DNA of 64,000 nucleotides from Congeria kusceri (lineage: Eukaryota; Mollusca; Bivalvia; Myida; Dreissenidae), in the NCBI GenBank assembly GCA_027627225.1, contig JAPFQT010000155.1:405001-469000 (forward strand), written 5' to 3'. The position numbers were made by a program, and so were the translations under genes. Within the stretch, counting starts at the first letter, position 1; every line of letters begins with the position of its first letter. Shown piece after piece: positions 24,373-33,897 of the stretch. Below the pieces are notes generated by a model. The model was not told where the DNA came from and did not search any database. It saw only the letters and a program-made list of their open reading frames with translations.

Positions 24373-27324
24373 TTACTTGTTCTTGTAGTAATGAATTGTT
24401 TGATTTAAGACTTCTGTGTTAACCAAAATGTATTTCGTGTCTGAAATGTTGTCATATGGGCATAGCTTTATTTGAATAAAACCTGGATGTATTTGCCGAA
24501 TTGTTGTCTGTTTTGCGTTTTGATTAAACTTAACAATATACTCGTTGTATTGCGGTATGAAATAATTGCGGTATACATGCAGATCCGTCAAAGTATATTG
24601 CTTTTCTGTCTGCACTGAAGGCACAATTAGGATTTCAGATGACTGATCTGCGACCGTGCGCATTGTATATTGTACAGAATTCGAAAGCTTTACGGGTTCT
24701 ATCTCGGAAAAGCATTCCCATTGTAGAGCTCTGGTTTTTGTTACTCTGATATAATTACTACGAACGGTGTCCAAAATGTAAACTGTACCCAAATTAGATT
24801 TGGCTAATTTCAAATCTTTTTGTTCTGACATCGGTATGAGCATACATATCGTTTGTTTGTCTTCTTGAAATAAGTCAATTATAGTAAGTTCGTTGTTGGT
24901 CAGAACAAACAATTCATTGTCAACAGTCAAAGATTTCGTTGGTACAAGATAACTATGAACGTCAAACACTTTAGGGTTGATCGGCAACGGAAGCCACTGA
25001 CCAGTGTAACCACCCGTGTAATAGTAGCATAAATCATTGTCCATTGCCTTCGAACTAGTTGGTAAAGCGATGCAAGTAAATCTAACCTTCCCGCGAATAG
25101 ATTCTTGTGGAGAATCAAACATAAACGGTTGTAACCGTGTTCTCATATCTATGACTTGAACTCTGTGTTCATTTGCCCGTTCGTTCAAAATTGAAGTTTT
25201 CAACAAATCGGTAAGATTGGCTTCGCGACAGACGCGCTTAAAATGATCTAATATACGAGGCGGCATGATTGTAGTATGAAATGTCTCATTTACCATTGCC
25301 GCAAGCAAGTTCCAATTTCTTTCACTAAACAGATCACCTTTTTCGATAACCATATCTCCTAAATCTTCTACTAATGAAGTTGGTTCCATTGGCTTTTTCA
25401 GCACAGTTTTCATAGCGTATTCGATGCCTTCCACCCTGGATTTTAATGTACAAGGTACAATAATAGTGTAAGAATCCCTGTTATCGCCCATATTTTGCTC
25501 ATAATAGTACTCAGTATTGCTTTGTGTAGCAGATACTGGAACGCTTTTTCCTCTTGGCTGTTGAGCTGTTACTGTCATTTCTGGATCTCGTGGAAATTTG
25601 AAAGCGGGACTGCGATTGTTATAATAGTAGTCACTTTTGCTTTGTGTAGGAGTTACTTGAGAGCTTTTTTCGGGTTTCTGTTGAGCGTTCAATGTCTTTT
25701 CTGGATCTAGTGGAAATTTGAAAGCGGGACTGCGATTGTTTTGATCTACAATAGAATCGAGCAACATATCCTGTGGATCACTAACTATAGCATCAAATAA
25801 ATCGTTAGTTTTTAAATCGCTCAACGAGTTACATAAAGCAGGATTTTCTAAGCCGCTAAAATCCAATTCGCATATATCTTTAAAGTAATCTGATAGCGTT
25901 CCCTTTGGGGCATCGGTTTCCATTGGTACATTCTGAGTTTCTACCACGACATTGATAGAGTTATGATGTAAGTACTTATTATATTTCACAACCGGATTGA
26001 AAACGTTGCTGAAGCAATCGATGCGATGAAGAACTAATCCTCCTTCACACGCCTCGTGGCTTGTGTACACTTCTGGGAAATCTTCAATATTTCCATTGAA
26101 TACATAAATGGTACAATTTAATAGTAATGCTGCGGCGTGAACTTCAATAGGTTTAGCCGAAACACCCAATTCTTGTACATTCCAGTTCTTTAGATACGAT
26201 TCGATATCCATACCTTCTTTTGACAGGCAATGTTTGTTTAAGTTATATGTGTTCATTGTATCATTCATGAACTCGAAAACTCTAGCACGTATTTTGTCAT
26301 GAAATGTTTCTTGACTTGTAAGCAGAAACGAGAGACTTCTGTAAAATGTGTTCCCATCATTTACCATTTGCTTCGATTCAAATACAGTACTACTACTTTC
26401 AACACTTGGCAGCTTGTCGTCTAAACCGCCAAAGTATTGTTCGCCACGCCAGATTGCATTCACTAAATGTTTTCGTTCTTCTTCGCTAATAAAATCTGAA
26501 ATGCTGGATAGTTTGTGTTGTTTACTTGGTACAGGTACATTTATTCGTTCTTCTTCGCTAATAAAATCTGAAATGCTGGATAGTTTTTGTTGTTTACTTG
26601 GTACAGCTACATTTTCTATTCTCTTGCGAGGTATAACTAACTTGACAGCGCACTCGGCCTTTTTGTATGAGTATTGCCTATTGAATCTAATAACGGGCTG
26701 AAAGAATTCTGGTTGTGAATTTTTGTGCAAATGCAAGGCATGACGAATTGCATTTGCACGTTTATCAACGCTCTGTGGTGTGATTTTGATAGGCCAGCAA
26801 CGCTGCAGTATGCTGTCTGTCGTAAACACGTAAATCGATAGATTGAAAAAATGCGATATGGCTCGCAAGTCAATATCTGAAACCATATTGTTTGCATTAT
26901 TGTAGTTAGCGCTGTATTTGCCGACTGATACCTTGCCGTACTCTTTACAAACACGATTGAATATATCAACGTGTATATGCATATGATTTATAACCGCGTG
27001 CCTGATTGTTGCCCAGTATTTTTCGTTGCCAAATATGATCATCGAAACGCATCGATATATGTTTGAACCGTCGCTTTCTGTTATCGGTGTTGTTACATAT
27101 TGATTGGAGTTACTTTTGATAAAATTTGAAGGAATAGACGAAATATCCTTGATGAGACTTTCTTTGACAGACGAAAGCTGAGGGTAGGAGTATTTCGCTA
27201 TCAAATCGGAACAAGCGAGCCTTTCTTTAATGGTGATAACATCATCGAGTTCTAAAGTGTTTTGATAATCTTGCACGAGATTAACATTAATATGCTGCTG
27301 CGAATTAGGTAACACGATTGCCAT
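24373..27324 (-). CDS. Double pseudo-OTU / BACK-like / kelch-like protein, 983 aa
   Basis: 983 residues if it starts at the ATG at 27324. The frame continues to an ATG at 27468, but that part overlaps the end of the primase gene and spans AATAAA signals that would serve the primase, so I prefer the shorter form. Two OTU-like domains are seen: residues about 78-240 (D85-G86-S87-N88) and about 315-480 (Asp-Gly-Asn-Thr near 321-324). Neither has Cys at the catalytic position. Between them lies a 24-residue tandem repeat, and after them a 40-residue tandem repeat in a disordered linker. A helical BACK-like region and a kelch-like propeller (about 740-983) follow, ending in the shared Leu-Val-Asn-Thr-x-Val-Leu signature. 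It is the largest member of the family; a scaffold or ubiquitin-binding role is inferred. Confidence 0.75.
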   Translation of the reverse strand: MAIVLPNSQQHINVNLVQDYQNTLELDDVITIKERLACSDLIAKYSYPQLSSVKESLIKDISSIPSNFIKSNSNQYVTTPITESDGSNIYRCVSMIIFGNEKYWATIRHAVINHMHIHVDIFNRVCKEYGKVSVGKYSANYNNANNMVSDIDLRAISHFFNLSIYVFTTDSILQRCWPIKITPQSVDKRANAIRHALHLHKNSQPEFFQPVIRFNRQYSYKKAECAVKLVIPRKRIENVAVPSKQQKLSSISDFISEEERINVPVPSKQHKLSSISDFISEEERKHLVNAIWRGEQYFGGLDDKLPSVESSSTVFESKQMVNDGNTFYRSLSFLLTSQETFHDKIRARVFEFMNDTMNTYNLNKHCLSKEGMDIESYLKNWNVQELGVSAKPIEVHAAALLLNCTIYVFNGNIEDFPEVYTSHEACEGGLVLHRIDCFSNVFNPVVKYNKYLHHNSINVVVETQNVPMETDAPKGTLSDYFKDICELDFSGLENPALCNSLSDLKTNDLFDAIVSDPQDMLLDSIVDQNNRSPAFKFPLDPEKTLNAQQKPEKSSQVTPTQSKSDYYYNNRSPAFKFPRDPEMTVTAQQPRGKSVPVSATQSNTEYYYEQNMGDNRDSYTIIVPCTLKSRVEGIEYAMKTVLKKPMEPTSLVEDLGDMVIEKGDLFSERNWNLLAAMVNETFHTTIMPPRILDHFKRVCREANLTDLLKTSILNERANEHRVQVIDMRTRLQPFMFDSPQESIRGKVRFTCIALPTSSKAMDNDLCYYYTGGYTGQWLPLPINPKVFDVHSYLVPTKSLTVDNELFVLTNNELTIIDLFQEDKQTICMLIPMSEQKDLKLAKSNLGTVYILDTVRSNYIRVTKTRALQWECFSEIEPVKLSNSVQYTMRTVADQSSEILIVPSVQTEKQYTLTDLHVYRNYFIPQYNEYIVKFNQNAKQTTIRQIHPGFIQIKLCPYDNISDTKYILVNTEVLNQTIHYYKNK
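25501..25740 (-). repeat. 120-base in-frame tandem duplication, two diverged copies
   Basis: Copies at 25501-25620 and 25621-25740 encode a 40-residue unit in the linker of the 24373-27324 protein, with a strongly conserved Ser-Pro-Ala-Phe-Lys-Phe-Pro core and a Tyr-Tyr-Tyr end. The copies differ at many positions, so this duplication is older than the one at 26474. Confidence 0.9.
26474..26617 (-). repeat. 72-base in-frame tandem duplication, two near-identical copies
   Basis: Copies at 26474-26545 and 26546-26617 encode a 24-residue unit (Lys-Leu-Ser-Ser-Ile-Ser-Asp-Phe-Ile core, Glu-Glu-Glu-Arg end) between the two OTU-like domains of the 24373-27324 protein. Only a few bases differ, pointing to a recent event. 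Confidence 0.92.
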
Positions 27325-27382
27325 ACTAGTAAAAACGAATGCATTGTTTATTACAGAATCTTTATTCAAATAGTTTTTTTTG

Positions 27383-29770
27383 TCATACACGGCATTTCCA
27401 AATACAAAATCGTTTTGTTCGTTCTTTGCAGATCGAACTGAAACAATGACAATGAATAAAACACTCATGCTTGTCAACTGTTCGCTTCAAATTCACCCTC
27501 ACATAAAAATCACACGGGTTTCTAGCAGGATTGGCATGAATGGATATGGCACAGAATTTTAAGCCGGAACACCAGCTGAAAACACCTTTGCCCTGATACA
27601 CCAATGGCCTGTTCATGAAAATCTTCAAGGCGAGTTGATTCTTGCTCGTTTTGAGGCGACCACCAGAATATCTGTCAATGGCTTCGATCAGCTTTTCTTT
27701 TTGTTTCGCTGAAAATTTGAAAGTTTTCAGAGTGTCCTGTTGAGATGATTCCGTTCGTTTTGCACGTTTGACCAAGAACATATTTTTGTAAACCTGGTTG
27801 TTATCAAATTGTTCGATAATGTCTTGAGTGGGCAATGACATTTCATAGATATATACTAGTTGAGCGTCGGAATCACGGTTGTTTCTGCTATGCACAAATG
27901 CCGTTATCATTTGAAGAGCATCCATAAAATTGTCTGTGTGCTGGTTGAAGAACACTGGTATAAGTGGTTTTGAGCCGTCTGGTTTCATATTCAACGGTAA
28001 CCGAATCTCGTGAGCAGGAAGACCGTAAACCGCTTTGTCAAATATCTCCTCATCTTGAATCTGTCGCAAGTGATCAAACTTCCATCTGTACACATTTAAC
28101 ACTTTCAGAAACGCATCAACAACTGTTCTGTTCATGAAGCAAACTGTTGTAAATTTCATGATTATCCGCAATCCTAGTTTGAACTTGGTTGAATCTATTT
28201 TGTCCAAATCATCTCTTACGGACTCGTACATGTAAAACGTTGTGTTTTCCAATGTCACGGGCAGCTTTAATACGTCGTTGCAAACGAATACGACTAATTT
28301 CGATATACTTTCAAAAAACGTTTGCTTGATATTCCATTGATTGTCATTCAAATAGTAAGCTTGAATGTACTGCTTATCATATATATCCAAGTCAGCGTTT
28401 ATTGTGTAGATCGGAAGAAATGGATTGATGGTTTCGTGATAGTAATAGTCACTTGACGAGATGTGCTTCACAAGATCTATACCATATTGTACGTAACTGT
28501 CTATCGATGGATTTCGTAGGTGATGTTTAATTTTTCTAACAACTCCACTTGGTACAGGTTTATCTATATTGGAACAGTTCAATACCAAAATGTGATAGTC
28601 CTTACCCTTCCAAGTTGATAACAACGGTTTGAATGGCTTCAAGTTGAGAATTTCGGAAGCAGCAAACTTATTGTCACCGTTGTATGCACCTGCGAGCATT
28701 TCGCATAATATTAACGTTGAGTGCATTTCTATATATGGTGGTGGATTTGTACCGTAGTATTTGAGTATCGAATTTGCTAAAACGTACTTGAGTTCGCCTT
28801 TTTTCACTTTGAAGTCAAACATTGATTGTTGATGATTTCTCAACAGATATCGTGTTAACGATGACGCTGATACAACAGTTGACTTGAAACCTTTGGCTAT
28901 ATCGCTGTTTATATCTTCAAATTTTGATGTATCGTAGTACTCGATCAAGTTTGAAAACTGTTCCGCAATACTCGAGTGATTGTCTTTCAGAAAGGCGAGA
29001 GGCTGTACGTTTTGAAAACACTTTGTCAGCGCGTAACTAGAAACAACTCCTCCAGACTCATCGTGTGAATACTTCTTTGAAAGTTCATTCAAGTTTCCAT
29101 ATATCTTTAGCGAACAGGCGGTAAATAAATTTACAACATTCTTGAAGTGCACAACGCTATCGTTCATATCTTTTAGCGAATGTAGCTCATAACGTCTGAT
29201 CATGTAACGCAAGAGGTGATAATTTTCCTTGGGGTTAGTAGTCTCGATGTTATCGAAGTATTTGTCAAATATATCACTTAAAACGTAAAGAGCAACATTT
29301 GTCCCATATCGAAAACAGTAGTATGCAATTAGAAACATTTTGGACGGGTTGTAGTTCATATTTCTATACAGGTTATAGAAAAAACTATTTATGTCCGTGT
29401 ACAACTTAATGTATGCGTGCGTAAATTTCGTTTTGCCCTTAATATTGACTAAAAGACGTTCACCTACTAAATCGCGAAGGCATTTGTTACCAAAATACCT
29501 TCTTGGCAGAACGCAGCTATTGTTGACTATTTCATTTACAAATATAGTCTTTTCAATTCGCAAAACTCTATAAGGTGTCGAGAAGTCATTCGTGTTGCCC
29601 TTAGACAGAGTGTGAAGGTACAATATCACAAACGATTCATCGTTCTCATAAGTCTGTTCAACGTTCTCCGTGTTGCATAAAAACAAAAGCAAAAGGTCTG
29701 TGCTAGCACTTAACACAGACTTTGAAGCTTCGCCGTTAATCGGAAGAGTTATTGCCTTAAATGCAGTCAT
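27383..29770 (-). CDS. DNA primase (UL52-type helicase-primase subunit)
   Basis: 795 residues from the ATG at 29770; the frame upstream to 29917 begins with GTG and would run into the divergent gene. It makes RNA primers for replication. The archaeo-eukaryotic primase motifs are visible: Ala-Asp-Leu-Asp near 459-462 (metal-binding acidic pair), a Leu-Gly-Leu-Arg-Ile strand near 530-540, and Arg-Leu-Pro...Lys-Pro-Asp-Gly-Ser-Lys-Pro-Leu-x-Pro-Val near 590-605. The C-terminus is the Cys/His zinc finger of this family (C753, H768, C770, C774, C781, C789). It should form a complex with the UL5-type helicase at 58051-60324. The SSB candidate lies just beyond on the other strand. Confidence 0.88.
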   Translation of the reverse strand: MTAFKAITLPINGEASKSVLSASTDLLLLFLCNTENVEQTYENDESFVILYLHTLSKGNTNDFSTPYRVLRIEKTIFVNEIVNNSCVLPRRYFGNKCLRDLVGERLLVNIKGKTKFTHAYIKLYTDINSFFYNLYRNMNYNPSKMFLIAYYCFRYGTNVALYVLSDIFDKYFDNIETTNPKENYHLLRYMIRRYELHSLKDMNDSVVHFKNVVNLFTACSLKIYGNLNELSKKYSHDESGGVVSSYALTKCFQNVQPLAFLKDNHSSIAEQFSNLIEYYDTSKFEDINSDIAKGFKSTVVSASSLTRYLLRNHQQSMFDFKVKKGELKYVLANSILKYYGTNPPPYIEMHSTLILCEMLAGAYNGDNKFAASEILNLKPFKPLLSTWKGKDYHILVLNCSNIDKPVPSGVVRKIKHHLRNPSIDSYVQYGIDLVKHISSSDYYYHETINPFLPIYTINADLDIYDKQYIQAYYLNDNQWNIKQTFFESISKLVVFVCNDVLKLPVTLENTTFYMYESVRDDLDKIDSTKFKLGLRIIMKFTTVCFMNRTVVDAFLKVLNVYRWKFDHLRQIQDEEIFDKAVYGLPAHEIRLPLNMKPDGSKPLIPVFFNQHTDNFMDALQMITAFVHSRNNRDSDAQLVYIYEMSLPTQDIIEQFDNNQVYKNMFLVKRAKRTESSQQDTLKTFKFSAKQKEKLIEAIDRYSGGRLKTSKNQLALKIFMNRPLVYQGKGVFSWCSGLKFCAISIHANPARNPCDFYVRVNLKRTVDKHECFIHCHCFSSICKERTKRFCIWKCRV

Positions 29771-29855
29771 GTTCAAAGCTCTAAATAGATGTTGTCGCGT
29801 CTTGTTTCCACACAAATGGCAAAGCACTCCCTCCCTTCCAGTAATACAAATAAAT

Positions 29856-30398
29856 ATGTATACAGATGGAAGCGATGATTCCGATGACGATTTTTGCGAT
29901 ATGCCTGCAGAAAGCACCTCTTTGCTGACTTATAGTAATCAACACCAAGGGTCCGATGAGTTTGAAACGCAATACCTAAATGAAGAAATTGACGAAACTG
30001 GTTTGAAAATGTACTGTCTGGACAGAATACAAATGATACAAGAAGATCTTAAAGATCCAAATCTTAGTATGTCCGAACGCCTTGTGAATAAAACTAATCT
30101 CAACGCTTTGAATAACGTTCTTACAAATTTACGTCTAAGCGAGAAAATCAAACTTGGCTCCCTAAACAACTCGCAGTACACAGACGCCGTGATATTACAG
30201 AAACAAGTAGTCTGTAATTTATCTGGTCAAAAGGAGTATAGTAATTTGATTCGACCAGTAGTTTTAGCTCAGCCTCATATAATACCGTCTATTACAGACA
30301 GTGATACGAACATAAATGAGTATAACCCAAGCTCTATACTGAAGCAACCAACATCAAAAAATAATATACATGTGAGCGAACCTTGTTTGGCTGTATAA
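29856..30398 (+). CDS. Hypothetical acidic protein, 180 aa
   Basis: 180 residues from the ATG at 29856, the first that leaves room for the divergent primase promoter; an in-frame ATG at 29769 would overlap the primase start. The N-terminus is a run of Asp and Ser, typical of a casein kinase 2 target or activation-type acidic tail. Residues about 55-110 are helical, and the C-terminal third is disordered and Pro/Ile/Asn-rich. No family is recognised. It lies between the primase and SSB-candidate genes, so a replication or tegument link is possible. Confidence 0.65.
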   Translation: MYTDGSDDSDDDFCDMPAESTSLLTYSNQHQGSDEFETQYLNEEIDETGLKMYCLDRIQMIQEDLKDPNLSMSERLVNKTNLNALNNVLTNLRLSEKIKLGSLNNSQYTDAVILQKQVVCNLSGQKEYSNLIRPVVLAQPHIIPSITDSDTNINEYNPSSILKQPTSKNNIHVSEPCLAV

Positions 30399-30446
30399 TA
30401 CCGCACACATTCCAGTTACCAGTACACAATTCATTTCACTCTCGTC

Positions 30447-33400
30447 ATGTCTGCCGAACAAGATAGTAAACAAGTAGAGACTGTTTTAACTAACAGGTCG
30501 ATCGCTATCAACGAAGGGGCCTTCTTACTTCGGCTCAACGATTCCGATATAAACGATGAAGACTTTTCAAAGCAATGTTTGTACGGCGATGCATTTCCAT
30601 CAGCCTACTCGCGTTTTGTGACCATGATACCAACTGGGCTATTTCTTCCACAGCTTTTTGCAGGAAAGAATGTCTTTATGGAGCACAAGGACAAGTATGC
30701 AAGGGTTGCTCTGTTGGATCACTTTTTACCGTATGCGTTTCTGATAAGGGAAAACGGGCACAGTTTGATTAAGGCGATGTATGATAAGTTGTTTCAAAAC
30801 TCCGAGAAACCATCATACAGTCAAACGTACAACGAAATGATATCATCTGTAAAATTTCATCTCTCAAACTACAAAAAGAATGTCATGTTTCCAGATGAGC
30901 TTGAAATGTTAAACGACAAAGAAGAGCAAAGCGTTGAAGACTTTAGAGCTACTTCTGAGCATTATACGGTGTTATTTGTTACGCATGCATCTGCAATCCG
31001 ATTGCTCGACTTGAGTCCATCCGAGTTTAAGTTTGGAAATGACGGCTCGAATCTGCTGGTGACACTCAATAACAACAATGCTGCTCTTTTTGACGGTATA
31101 AGTACATGCAATGCGTTTAACATAAAACTGCCAGAACGAATATGCAAAGCCATTCAGAGAGAACTATTAACAATGACACAGTTTTTCGTTGGTTATGATC
31201 CTAGTGGGCAACTGAAAGACTATATAGCAAACATGAAATTCTTGTTTAAAGACCAGCTGAAATCGATTTCTTGCTCAAAAGATGACAGTGTTAAGAACTA
31301 TTGTGTATCTGCACTGAAACTGTATTTGTCGAGAAGTCTTGAACTCGATGACATTTCCACTACATCACCAATATTGAGCGATCCAAGTTATGAAGAGACG
31401 ATAAGGAAGAAAATATTGTTTCAGCTTTTGATGTTGCTGGATGTTGGGTCGGCTTTGAATAGTCGCAACATGGTTAGGAAGGAATTATCGAGTGGCAAAC
31501 CAACGCTTGTTCACGCAAATCAATACACTAATCCGTTTAACGAACTATGTGGGGCACTGTACGAAAATGTAAGCTGGATTACTCATACGCTATCAACGTG
31601 TATGTTTTACACCAGAGTAAAGAATCGCAAAAGTTGTGAAAGTTGCATGCAACATATTTGTGCTGTTAACATTCCGTCACTTTTGTTTAACTTTTCAACA
31701 AACGCTCAATCTCTGAAAAGGGAAAGATCTTCTGCACTGCTGTGCTTTCTCACATCGAATCCGTTTAACAAAACCGGACCGTTAGGTAATCTCAGAAACA
31801 ACGACTCAAAAGAAACATCCGATGAAGCAAACATAGTGTCGTGGGAAAAACATCACAAAAATCTGTTGAATATACTTCTCGAAAGCACACACTGTGATTT
31901 AAGTTATTGTGTTGAAGACGATAAAACAACGGACGCCAACATAGACAATAGGGCTGAAAAAGTCATGGAAGCTATATGTTTGCAACTGGACAATTGGCTT
32001 AACACATGCGATCAATTTTACCAGGAGTTAGACGATGGTCCCGAAACTGTAACCCAAGCAAACAATATTGAATCTGATATTCGCAACGTCTATAAGATTA
32101 CATCAAATCTTGACAAAGGATTCACCAACGTACTACTGTCTGAAGGACTGATGTACCTGTTGCGGTGCATATTATTGCACGAACAATCGGACTTTGAAAA
32201 ACATCCAGTAAATGACATTTTTCTTAAAGTGCGCCCACTGTTTCTAGACAACAAGTCTGGCTTCAAAGTGATGCAATTTCAAAGTACAAAAGACATTTCA
32301 ATTTCAAGAGTCGGTGTGAAAACGCATCTTGATGAAGACATTGAAATAGACATCCAGAGTAAGTTGACGAAAAACTACAAGTTCAACGAAACATTGTACA
32401 ATGTATCTTTTAAGTGCAAAGCGTACTTGTTTGGAAGGTACAATGAATCAAAAGGAAACGGTAAACGTAAAGCTAACATGGTTCAAAATATGTCCAACCA
32501 AAAGCTGGCATCGTCATTAAGCAATAGCTTTTTGTATTTCAAGAATTTTTGCTCCAAAAAGGCGTGCGATAGTATCAGTATTCATGACGACGAGTTTTGC
32601 AGACACGTTTTGAATGAAGTTCGAGACGATATGTTGGACAAATATGCCAATTTGTTCAAGTATACAACTCAGTATAAAGTCGAAGATTGGTCAAGCGTTG
32701 CATATCTTATCAGCGTTGTTAAAACACTAGAATACCTTAGAATTCAACCATCGTACGACAGAATCGGATTTCTTACATTCAACAAGTTGTCCGATGCTAA
32801 AGACGGTTTTAAATTTCAACAACAGTTGCTTGACAGTGACTTCAACGCGTTCGAAACTCTGTATGGTGTGAATTGTAACTTGACCAAATTCGTCGCCGAT
32901 ATTCAAGGGACGACGTTAAACTTCAAGAAATGCTCCATCAAGCCGCTGGATTCGCACAACGAACTACTCAATTCGTTTTCAGCCAGCAAAATGCACCCAG
33001 GCCCACCTGTATATTATATGTCATTGTCATCGAAAAAAAGCAGTTTCAAAACAAACAATTCCAGTGCGAACTTTTTGTTGACGTTTCTAAACGAAGATCA
33101 GTACAAGCTAGAGAAAGACGCCGCGTATACCGACTACATTAAGACGAATCGGAAAAAGTTGTACGATTGCGTTTTTGATGCAACGTTTTCCGATCAAGGG
33201 TTGGATATCGAAAACAAATACAAACCAGATATTCTCGAGGAGATGATAGGTGAGTTTGATGAAAGATATCCGATCAGTGTTTTTGCTAACGAGCAAGTCC
33301 ATGCCTTTGTCAAACTTGTTTTAGAGACATATTTTGATCGAAACCAGCAAGCCGTAAATGTCGCTGCAAAAAGGATCAAGGAGATCAACATGCGGGTGAA

Positions 33401-33518
33401 AAACAGAACCATAAAACGAGTACACAGTGAAATGATGGCAACTCCGGACCATGCGGTAGACGAGGATGATGATGAAGACGAAACTCAGTTCCTGAACAAA
33501 AAGCAAAAGTTGCAATAA
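30447..33518 (+). CDS. Probable single-stranded DNA-binding protein (ICP8/UL29-like)
   Basis: 1023 residues from the ATG at 30447. A compact zinc-binding block near residues 396-405 (Cys-x2-Cys-x2-His-x-Cys) is followed by an amphipathic helix and then a Phe-Leu-x-Ser-Asn-Pro-Phe-Asn...Leu-Gly-Asn-Leu stretch. In ICP8-type proteins a Cys/His finger is likewise followed by a Met-Asn-Ser...Leu-Gly-Asn block. The C-terminal tail is very acidic and then basic, as in SSBs that use an acidic tail for partners. Length is near the family's usual 1100-1200. Position beside the primase and close to the origin-binding helicase fits. I first considered major capsid protein because of the size; the zinc block favours SSB. 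Confidence in function is moderate. Confidence 0.6.
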   Translation: MSAEQDSKQVETVLTNRSIAINEGAFLLRLNDSDINDEDFSKQCLYGDAFPSAYSRFVTMIPTGLFLPQLFAGKNVFMEHKDKYARVALLDHFLPYAFLIRENGHSLIKAMYDKLFQNSEKPSYSQTYNEMISSVKFHLSNYKKNVMFPDELEMLNDKEEQSVEDFRATSEHYTVLFVTHASAIRLLDLSPSEFKFGNDGSNLLVTLNNNNAALFDGISTCNAFNIKLPERICKAIQRELLTMTQFFVGYDPSGQLKDYIANMKFLFKDQLKSISCSKDDSVKNYCVSALKLYLSRSLELDDISTTSPILSDPSYEETIRKKILFQLLMLLDVGSALNSRNMVRKELSSGKPTLVHANQYTNPFNELCGALYENVSWITHTLSTCMFYTRVKNRKSCESCMQHICAVNIPSLLFNFSTNAQSLKRERSSALLCFLTSNPFNKTGPLGNLRNNDSKETSDEANIVSWEKHHKNLLNILLESTHCDLSYCVEDDKTTDANIDNRAEKVMEAICLQLDNWLNTCDQFYQELDDGPETVTQANNIESDIRNVYKITSNLDKGFTNVLLSEGLMYLLRCILLHEQSDFEKHPVNDIFLKVRPLFLDNKSGFKVMQFQSTKDISISRVGVKTHLDEDIEIDIQSKLTKNYKFNETLYNVSFKCKAYLFGRYNESKGNGKRKANMVQNMSNQKLASSLSNSFLYFKNFCSKKACDSISIHDDEFCRHVLNEVRDDMLDKYANLFKYTTQYKVEDWSSVAYLISVVKTLEYLRIQPSYDRIGFLTFNKLSDAKDGFKFQQQLLDSDFNAFETLYGVNCNLTKFVADIQGTTLNFKKCSIKPLDSHNELLNSFSASKMHPGPPVYYMSLSSKKSSFKTNNSSANFLLTFLNEDQYKLEKDAAYTDYIKTNRKKLYDCVFDATFSDQGLDIENKYKPDILEEMIGEFDERYPISVFANEQVHAFVKLVLETYFDRNQQAVNVAAKRIKEINMRVKNRTIKRVHSEMMATPDHAVDEDDDEDETQFLNKKQKLQ

Positions 33519-33630
33519 TATGTTTGTTGTGACAAATGTACACTTTTTCACAAAAGACTGACTTGCTGCTTGACGGTTTGATCATAAAAATGTATAAACA
33601 TTTCTTGTTTGCATATGTTTGAATAAAACT

Positions 33631-33834
33631 ATGATTCCCCAAACTCAGTCTTACATGTATTCCTTTCATACATCATACGAGATGTTTGTGTCAGCAATGC
33701 TAACATTGTTAGTGTTGTTCACCTTCTACAACTGTGTTGTACTAAGTCTAATTTTTGTCAAATACAACAAACCGGTAAGAAAAAATGTATGGCCACGCGC
33801 AAGTCAAATCTGCACGAAAGAAATCAGTGTGTGA
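33631..33834 (+). CDS. Small single-pass membrane protein, 67 aa
   Basis: 67 residues from the ATG at 33631. A 25-residue hydrophobic helix occupies about residues 22-47, flanked by a polar N-terminus and a basic C-terminal tail (Lys/Arg-rich), which predicts N-outside, C-inside topology. It lies between the SSB candidate and another small membrane protein, all in the same direction. No family is recognised. Small size makes it less certain than its neighbours, but the well-formed membrane segment supports it. Confidence 0.5.
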   Translation: MIPQTQSYMYSFHTSYEMFVSAMLTLLVLFTFYNCVVLSLIFVKYNKPVRKNVWPRASQICTKEISV

Positions 33835-33897
33835 TTCTGATGGTGTTTTTTACTATATACAACGGGCAATCGTATTGTACAAAAGCAAACATCAACA

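Noticed and set aside
27325..27477. N-terminal extension of the double pseudo-OTU gene that looks like a signal peptide
   Set aside because: It overlaps the primase zinc-finger coding region in another frame and spans AATAAA signals; the hydrophobic look is probably a by-product of the other frame. Not fully excluded.
30447..33518. Major capsid protein identity
   Set aside because: Size would allow it, but the Cys/His finger, the acidic tail and the position next to the primase favour an SSB.
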